In this document: one piece after another, positions 5,818 through 9,429 of the stretch
How positions within the stretch are numbered: the stretch's first letter is position 1
Layout: each line of letters begins with the position of its first letter
DNA from: Candidatus Woesearchaeota archaeon
GTDB lineage: Archaea > Nanobdellota > Nanobdellia > Woesearchaeales > ARS49
Assembly: GCA_019323555.1 (NCBI GenBank)
Contig: JAHWHC010000005.1
Coordinates: forward strand, 1-9,429
DNA length: 9,429 nt
Direction: 5' to 3'
The notes under the pieces: model-generated
Database searches by the model: none
Seen by the model: only the letters and a program-made list of their open reading frames with translations
What the model was told of the DNA's origin: nothing
Position numbers and translations under genes: made by a program

Positions 5818-8700
5818 TTACTGCTCTTTAAGCCTCTCAAAAACTATTTTCTGAAGTTTTTTCGGCCAGTTCTTCTTTATCTCTTTCTTGTGCTGCTCTA
5901 TTGCCTTTACAACATCTGATCGTATATTGTCTTCTCCATCTATTAATTTGATCAATTCCTCTTTTGCAAACATAGGCACTTTCTTGAGATTCCATATCAT
6001 CTGCCTTATGTCTTTGTATTCCTGCTCTTTTTCAGTCAGTTCTTTCTCTTCCATCTCATCAAATAGTTCATTGTAGTCTTTTGGTTCATTTTTTTTGTAT
6101 TGCTCAAGCAGTTCCTTGTCAGCATCCTTGTTCAAGCCTATTTTTGCGATAACGTGCTGGTGCATTCTCTTCAAGAATTCATGCTTGTCTTCAATCTTCA
6201 TTATGTCTGCATATCCCTGCACAGCCAGATTAAATGCAAATGGTGTTGGTATGCGTGTGTCTATCTCAACCAATCTTATGCTTTTGTTCTCAATGCCTTT
6301 CAGGACTTTTTTTGTGTTCTCAATGTCCATCAGGTCTGACAAGACCTCTCTTCTTGTCTCTTTCAATATGCTGAAATCATTACTGATTCTTTTCAAGGCA
6401 TTCATCAGTATCATCGAGCTTACCTGCTGTCTTCCGACATTTTTCTTCTTGCCCATGTAATTTCTTAATATCATAAGCGCTCTTGTAGCGCAGTGCCTGA
6501 ATCTTCTCTTGAATACTTCAGACTTGTCAATTGCCAGCTGCATCAATAGGTCTAATTTATCCTCTTTCAACAGCTTGAATGCCTTCATTGCATTTACTTT
6601 TTTATCTCCTGAAAGATAAAATCCATTGTCGCTTATGCCTATCTCTACATCTTTGTGTTCATTTCTAGAGATGACATACGCTAATGCTCTTGACAAGCAG
6701 TCATTGACTCTTCTTCCGTATAATGAATGAAATATTATCTTTTTCTCTCTGTCATCATTAAAGTGTTCAACAAGGATCATCTTGTCATTTGGGACTTGTT
6801 TTGCATAATCATACTGTTCCCTGAAATAAGAATAGATTGCTTTTGCTGCTTTTGGGTCAACATAAAGGTATTCATGCAGCCAGTTCAGTATCTCTTGCTT
6901 GCTTTTTTTAGAATTAAATCTCTCAAATGCCAATCTTCTTGCTTTGCCAATTGCCAGAGCCAGGTCAAAGCTTAGTGGCAGCATCTCAGATACCCATCTT
7001 GGAACTGTCGGCGGCCTGCTGGCAGAAGCACTAACTTGTGCGACCATTCCTCTGGAGAACTTGAACATATAAGTATCTCCGCCCAGGACAAACACATCTC
7101 CTGGCTTCATTTTTTCCAGAAATGCTTCATCTAGTTTTCCTATTGTCTGGTCCCCAATTTTGACAGTGATAAACGATTCATCAGGTATTGTTCCTGAGTT
7201 CATCATGTAGATGACTCTTGCAAGCCTTCCTCTTTTGCCTATCTTACCCTCTTTTCTCCAGATCCTTGCATAGACATGTCTGTCTTCCAGGTCAACAAAT
7301 TTTCCAGACAAGTAGTCAAGAATCTCATTAAAGTCCTGCTTGCTCAAGTCTTTATAGCAATAGCTTTTCTTGATGGTGTTATACAATTCTTTTTCATCCC
7401 ATACTTGCTCTATTGCCATTCCTGCAACCTGTTGTGCAAGAACATCCAGGGCTCCTGTTGGAATGTGTATTTTATCTATTTTCTTTTCAACAGCAGACTT
7501 TAGCAAAACAGCGCACTCAACCAAGTCATCTCTGTCCATCACAATTATTCTTCCTTTGACTTTTTCATGCAATTGATGCCCTGCTCTTCCTGCCCTCTGC
7601 AGGAATCTTGCAACTGATTTTGGTGAGCCCAAGCAAATGACTAAATCAATAAAGCCTATGTCTATTCCTAATTCAAGAGAAGTTGAGCATACAACTGCTT
7701 TTAGTTCTCCGTTTCGAAGCTTGTTCTCTATTTGGAGACGCATTCTTTTTCCAAGGCTTCCGTGATGCGCTCCGATATTGCCTTCATATCTTTTTGGGAA
7801 CTTATGTTTTAAGTGGTCTACAACTCTTTCTGTCGCTGCCCTGGTGTTTGTGAAAATAAGCGTTGTCTTGTGTTCCTGGATTAATTTGTCAATCAATTCA
7901 TACATTTTGTAATGAAGTGTTCCGTGCTCTGTGTCAATCAAGTTGTCTACAGGGCTCATTACCTGCAGGTCCATCTGCTTGATGAACTGCACATCAACTA
8001 TCTCGCAGTCTCTTTTTGGGCCTACAAGAAATCCTGCAACTTCATCTAAAGGAGCCACTGTTGCGCTTAGTCCAACCCTGCACATGTGGTCTGACAGATA
8101 CTCCAGTCTTTCGAGCGACAATGATAAATGAACCCCTCTTTTGTTTTCAGCCAGTGCGTGGATTTCGTCAATGATGCACCAATCAACTTTCCGCAAGTGT
8201 TCCCTGAACTTAGGAGAGCTCAGCACTATGCTTAAGCTTTCAGGTGTTGTGATCAAGATATGCGGCGGCTTTTTCAGCATCTTTGATTTCTCAGATGTTG
8301 TTGTATCACCTGTTCTTACAGCAACCCTTATGCCTAGCTCTTTTCCGGCTATTGCAGCTATTTCTGATAATGGCTCTTTCAGGTTTTTCTCAATATCATT
8401 GTTCAGTGCTTTCAAAGGAGAGATATACACGCAGTATATTTTGTCTTCAAGAATCCCTTTCTCAGCACTGTCTACTAATTCATTTATGATTGACAGAAAT
8501 CCTGTTAATGTCTTTGTAGCTCCAGTAGGTGCTGAAACTAAGATGTTCTTTCTTTTGTGGATCTCCATTACCCCATACAATTGAGGTAAAGAAAACTGCT
8601 TGAATCTGCTGAAGAACCACTTCTTCACAGTCGGATTTAGTATGTTCTCTACCTGTTCTGCCGCGTATGGCTTCTCCATCACAGTTATTTTGTTTTCCAT
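5818..8700 (-). CDS. lhr: Lhr-type superfamily 2 ATP-dependent DNA helicase
   Basis: A 960-aa large helicase-related protein. Characterised Lhr enzymes are ATP-driven 3'-5' translocases that unwind DNA or RNA:DNA duplexes and are linked to repair. Helicase motifs in order: Q40 region; motif I SAPTGATKT (56-64); Ia ISPLKALNND (93-102); Ib TTPESL (151-156); II DEIH (178-181) followed by the Lhr-typical ALAENKRGVHLSLSLERL; III SAT (212-214); IV LIFTNTR (281-287); V STSLELGIDIG (339-349); VI QRAGRAG (368-374). The winged-helix region (about 413-500) and Lhr core follow, with FVLGGDTYMFKF (537-548) and PPTVPRWVSEMLPLSFDLA (563-581). A C-terminal Lhr domain contains IPTPFAFNLA (817-826), then a charged tail (about 860-960). 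Motif I has Thr62 where Gly normally precedes the Lys. An in-frame GTG at 8733 exists, but ATG 8700 fits the TATA box at 8751-8760 better; ATG 8679 is another option. It diverges from the lipoprotein gene and precedes the UVR-motif gene. Confidence 0.95.
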   Translation of the reverse strand: MENKITVMEKPYAAEQVENILNPTVKKWFFSRFKQFSLPQLYGVMEIHKRKNILVSAPTGATKTLTGFLSIINELVDSAEKGILEDKIYCVYISPLKALNNDIEKNLKEPLSEIAAIAGKELGIRVAVRTGDTTTSEKSKMLKKPPHILITTPESLSIVLSSPKFREHLRKVDWCIIDEIHALAENKRGVHLSLSLERLEYLSDHMCRVGLSATVAPLDEVAGFLVGPKRDCEIVDVQFIKQMDLQVMSPVDNLIDTEHGTLHYKMYELIDKLIQEHKTTLIFTNTRAATERVVDHLKHKFPKRYEGNIGAHHGSLGKRMRLQIENKLRNGELKAVVCSTSLELGIDIGFIDLVICLGSPKSVARFLQRAGRAGHQLHEKVKGRIIVMDRDDLVECAVLLKSAVEKKIDKIHIPTGALDVLAQQVAGMAIEQVWDEKELYNTIKKSYCYKDLSKQDFNEILDYLSGKFVDLEDRHVYARIWRKEGKIGKRGRLARVIYMMNSGTIPDESFITVKIGDQTIGKLDEAFLEKMKPGDVFVLGGDTYMFKFSRGMVAQVSASASRPPTVPRWVSEMLPLSFDLALAIGKARRLAFERFNSKKSKQEILNWLHEYLYVDPKAAKAIYSYFREQYDYAKQVPNDKMILVEHFNDDREKKIIFHSLYGRRVNDCLSRALAYVISRNEHKDVEIGISDNGFYLSGDKKVNAMKAFKLLKEDKLDLLMQLAIDKSEVFKRRFRHCATRALMILRNYMGKKKNVGRQQVSSMILMNALKRISNDFSILKETRREVLSDLMDIENTKKVLKGIENKSIRLVEIDTRIPTPFAFNLAVQGYADIMKIEDKHEFLKRMHQHVIAKIGLNKDADKELLEQYKKNEPKDYNELFDEMEEKELTEKEQEYKDIRQMIWNLKKVPMFAKEELIKLIDGEDNIRSDVVKAIEQHKKEIKKNWPKKLQKIVFERLKEQ

Positions 8701-8750
8701 ATTGTAAATAATTATCCTGTTATTTGTTCTCACATAGAATATAGAAGCGG

Positions 8751-8760
8751 TTTAAATAAT
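8751..8760 (-). promoter_or_regulatory. probable TATA box of lhr
   Basis: On the minus strand this reads ATTATTTAAA, about 55 bp before the ATG at 8700. It would give a start near 8728 and a leader of roughly 28 nt. A second AT-rich stretch at 8737-8748 is an alternative and would give a shorter leader. Confidence 0.4.
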
Positions 8761-8771
8761 TAGTGAATTTG

Positions 8772-8785
8772 TTAGTTATAACTAA
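8772..8785. promoter_or_regulatory. perfect 14-bp palindrome between two divergent promoters (candidate operator)
   Basis: TTAGTTATAACTAA is a perfect 14-bp palindrome. It lies 11 bp from the lhr TATA box on one side and 22 bp from the lipoprotein-gene TATA box on the other, a position where a dimeric regulator could affect both genes. Its half-site TTAGT also forms the arms of the inverted repeat at 3755-3782. The 140-bp spacer at 8701-8840 shows no other gene or RNA structure that I can recognise. Confidence 0.4.
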
Positions 8786-8807
8786 GGGGTAGTGATTAAA
8801 CAAAAAC

Positions 8808-8815
8808 TTTATAAA
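8808..8815 (+). promoter_or_regulatory. TATA box TTTATAAA of the lipoprotein gene
   Basis: The octamer is centred about 29 bp before the ATG at 8841, which predicts a transcript with a leader of only 0-5 nt. This position argues against the in-frame TTG at 8829, which would fall upstream of the expected transcript start. Confidence 0.55.
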
Positions 8816-8840
8816 CACACCAAGATTATTGAGTATTACT

Positions 8841-9221
8841 ATGAAAATCAACAAAATAACCACGTGCATTGCGACATTAGTTCTTGCAATAGCAGCAGGA
8901 TGCAGCAGAAATGCAGATATGCCAAAGCCAGAAGATTTTGTTCCAAAAGGCGATGTAAGCCTGATAACAACTAATGGCGGCGAATGGTATGCACGAGATG
9001 TTGACGGCGATGGCCAGTTTGATTGCATCGTACCAAGAGGTTCACGCATTCCAATGTATGTAACTGAAGCTTATGCACAGAAAATGGGATACACAATTAA
9101 TGGCCGTTCTATTGGTAAAATAACTCCTGCAATGGAAAGGGCAATAATAGAACAAATGGGCGGGCAAAAAGAATTGTCATTCCAGATGGCATTGCAAAGG
9201 TATGAAGCAAACCAAAAATAA
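8841..9221 (+). CDS. small predicted lipoprotein with Asp-rich calcium-loop-like motif
   Basis: A 126-aa secreted or membrane-anchored protein of unknown function. The N-terminus is a lipoprotein-type signal peptide: MKINK, a hydrophobic stretch TTCIATLVLAIAA, then GC with Cys21 as the lipidated residue. The mature protein is about 105 residues. It contains DVDGDGQFDC (53-62), a D-x-D-x-D-G pattern like the Ca2+-binding loops of EF-hand, dockerin or thrombospondin type 3 repeats, but only one copy. The rest (IPMYVTEAYAQKMGYTINGRSIGKITPAMERAIIEQMGG) looks like a small compact domain ending in an amphipathic helix. ATG 8841 is chosen over TTG 8829 because it gives a clean signal peptide and the right distance from the TATA box. 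It diverges from lhr across 140 bp holding a palindrome. No named family is recognised. Confidence 0.75.
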   Translation: MKINKITTCIATLVLAIAAGCSRNADMPKPEDFVPKGDVSLITTNGGEWYARDVDGDGQFDCIVPRGSRIPMYVTEAYAQKMGYTINGRSIGKITPAMERAIIEQMGGQKELSFQMALQRYEANQK

Positions 9222-9250
9222 TTTTTAATTTCCTCTCTTTGTTAAAAATT
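9220..9250. terminator. bidirectional terminator-like inverted repeat
   Basis: AATTTTTAA at 9220-9228 and TTAAAAATT at 9242-9250 are perfect 9-bp complements separated by 13 bp, lying between the stops of two convergent genes. Each strand offers a run of five T bases, the kind of signal at which archaeal RNA polymerase stops. The stem is pure A/T, so the T runs rather than a hairpin may do the work. Confidence 0.5.
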
Positions 9251-9253
9251 GAG

Positions 9254-9427
9254 CTACTTCTTCAAGAACATCAAGACAGCTGCAATAAACAAATATATCC
9301 CAAATATCATCTTTATTGTTGCAGAAGGCATGCTGTTGGTAAATACTGCCCCCAGAACCCCGCCAATTAGCGCAGTTGGAATCAAGAACTTTAGTGCTTT
9401 TTTATTGATGTTATCAAATTTGTGGTG
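9254..9427 (-). CDS. TauE/SafE-family membrane exporter, C-terminal end (5' partial)
   Basis: The last 57 codons and the TAG stop of a minus-strand gene that enters from the right window edge. The residues read ALKFLIPTALIGGVLGAVFTNSMPSATIKMIFGIYLFIAAVLMFLKK at the end: two hydrophobic helices around a short loop. This is the C-terminal signature of the sulfite exporter TauE/SafE family (a helix with GxxLGA, then the LP-S----IFG-YL-- helix). Members are 8-helix membrane proteins of about 250-270 aa thought to export sulfite, sulfoacetate or related organosulfur anions; the substrate here cannot be told. It converges on the lipoprotein gene, with the inverted repeat at 9220-9250 between them. 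Confidence 0.85.
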   Translation of the reverse strand, partial: HHKFDNINKKALKFLIPTALIGGVLGAVFTNSMPSATIKMIFGIYLFIAAVLMFLKK

Positions 9428-9429
9428 AA

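Noticed and set aside
5778..5840. TTG start at 5840 for the UVR-motif gene, overlapping the end of lhr
   Set aside because: A TATA box at 5809-5816 falls inside this stretch, and a GGTGA precedes TTG 5777. An overlap is not impossible, so the chosen start is only moderately sure.
5888..8584. Many plus-strand open frames of 60-147 codons opposite lhr, and similar frames opposite the antiporter and UVR genes
   Set aside because: They are shadows of the coding strand: rich in Ser, Cys, Phe and Leu, without promoters, and lying opposite clearly conserved helicase or transporter motifs.
3127..8700. A defence island built from helicase, exonuclease-like and membrane proteins
   Set aside because: Lhr is a broadly conserved housekeeping helicase. 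The exonuclease-like gene is on a separate transcript, and there are no restriction, toxin, CRISPR or mobile genes. The mix of strands does not suggest one system.
8829..8840. TTG start four codons upstream of the lipoprotein ATG
   Set aside because: The TATA box predicts transcription starting near 8838-8841, and the ATG gives a standard signal peptide beginning MKINK.
8701..8840. tRNA, small RNA or riboswitch in the largest intergenic gap
   Set aside because: The gap is AT-rich with only the palindrome and promoter boxes; no cloverleaf or GC-rich stem was seen.

Overview
The window is chromosomal DNA of moderate-to-low G+C content, most likely from an archaeon. The evidence is one large Lhr-type helicase of archaeal layout, plus a TATA-like AT-rich box about 22-30 bp upstream of most predicted starts with little or no leader. 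Strong Shine-Dalgarno sites are scarce; only the antiporter gene has a clear GAGG. The small proteins, the unknown lineage-specific proteins and the AT-rich promoters would suit a DPANN-type archaeon (for example Woesearchaeota-like), but that placement is inference and no rRNA or marker gene is present to test it. No tRNA, rRNA, CRISPR array, insertion sequence or phage gene was seen.

Layout. (1) 2-928 (+): the 3' part of a Na+/Ca2+ exchanger of the CaCA family, cut by the window edge inside its first alpha-repeat. (2) 925-2127 (-): a Kef/CPA2-type cation:proton antiporter without a regulatory RCK domain, which converges on the exchanger and shares a CTAG stop palindrome with it. (3) 2216-3124 (+): an MscS-type mechanosensitive channel, divergent from the antiporter across an 88-bp promoter region. 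(4) 3127-3711 (-): a small RNase H-fold/DEDD-type exonuclease-like protein with altered motifs. (5) 3801-4712 (+): an unrecognised single-pass membrane protein, divergent from (4). (6) 4713-5777 (-): an unrecognised soluble protein with a UVR motif and an AbrB-like C-terminal hairpin. (7) 5818-8700 (-): lhr, a 960-aa superfamily 2 DNA helicase. (8) 8841-9221 (+): a small predicted lipoprotein with an Asp-rich, calcium-loop-like motif, divergent from lhr. (9) 9254-9427 (-): the C-terminus of a TauE/SafE-family membrane exporter running off the window.

How they relate. The left third is an ion and turgor group: Ca2+ exchanger, monovalent cation antiporter and mechanosensitive channel. The only convincing same-strand pair is lhr followed 40 bp later by the UVR/AbrB-like gene, which also appears to have its own TATA box. 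The genome is tightly packed: three convergent pairs overlap by 4 bp, abut, or are 2 bp apart, so 3' ends of opposite transcripts must overlap. Only the last convergent pair (9221/9254) has a spacer, and it holds a perfect AT inverted repeat that could terminate both strands.

I see no clear new defence or mobile system. The most interesting leads are the lhr-linked UVR/AbrB-like protein, the non-canonical Walker A of this Lhr (Thr where Gly is expected), the degenerate exonuclease motifs, and the palindromes in the divergent promoter regions. Functional calls rest on motif recognition by eye; no database search was run.
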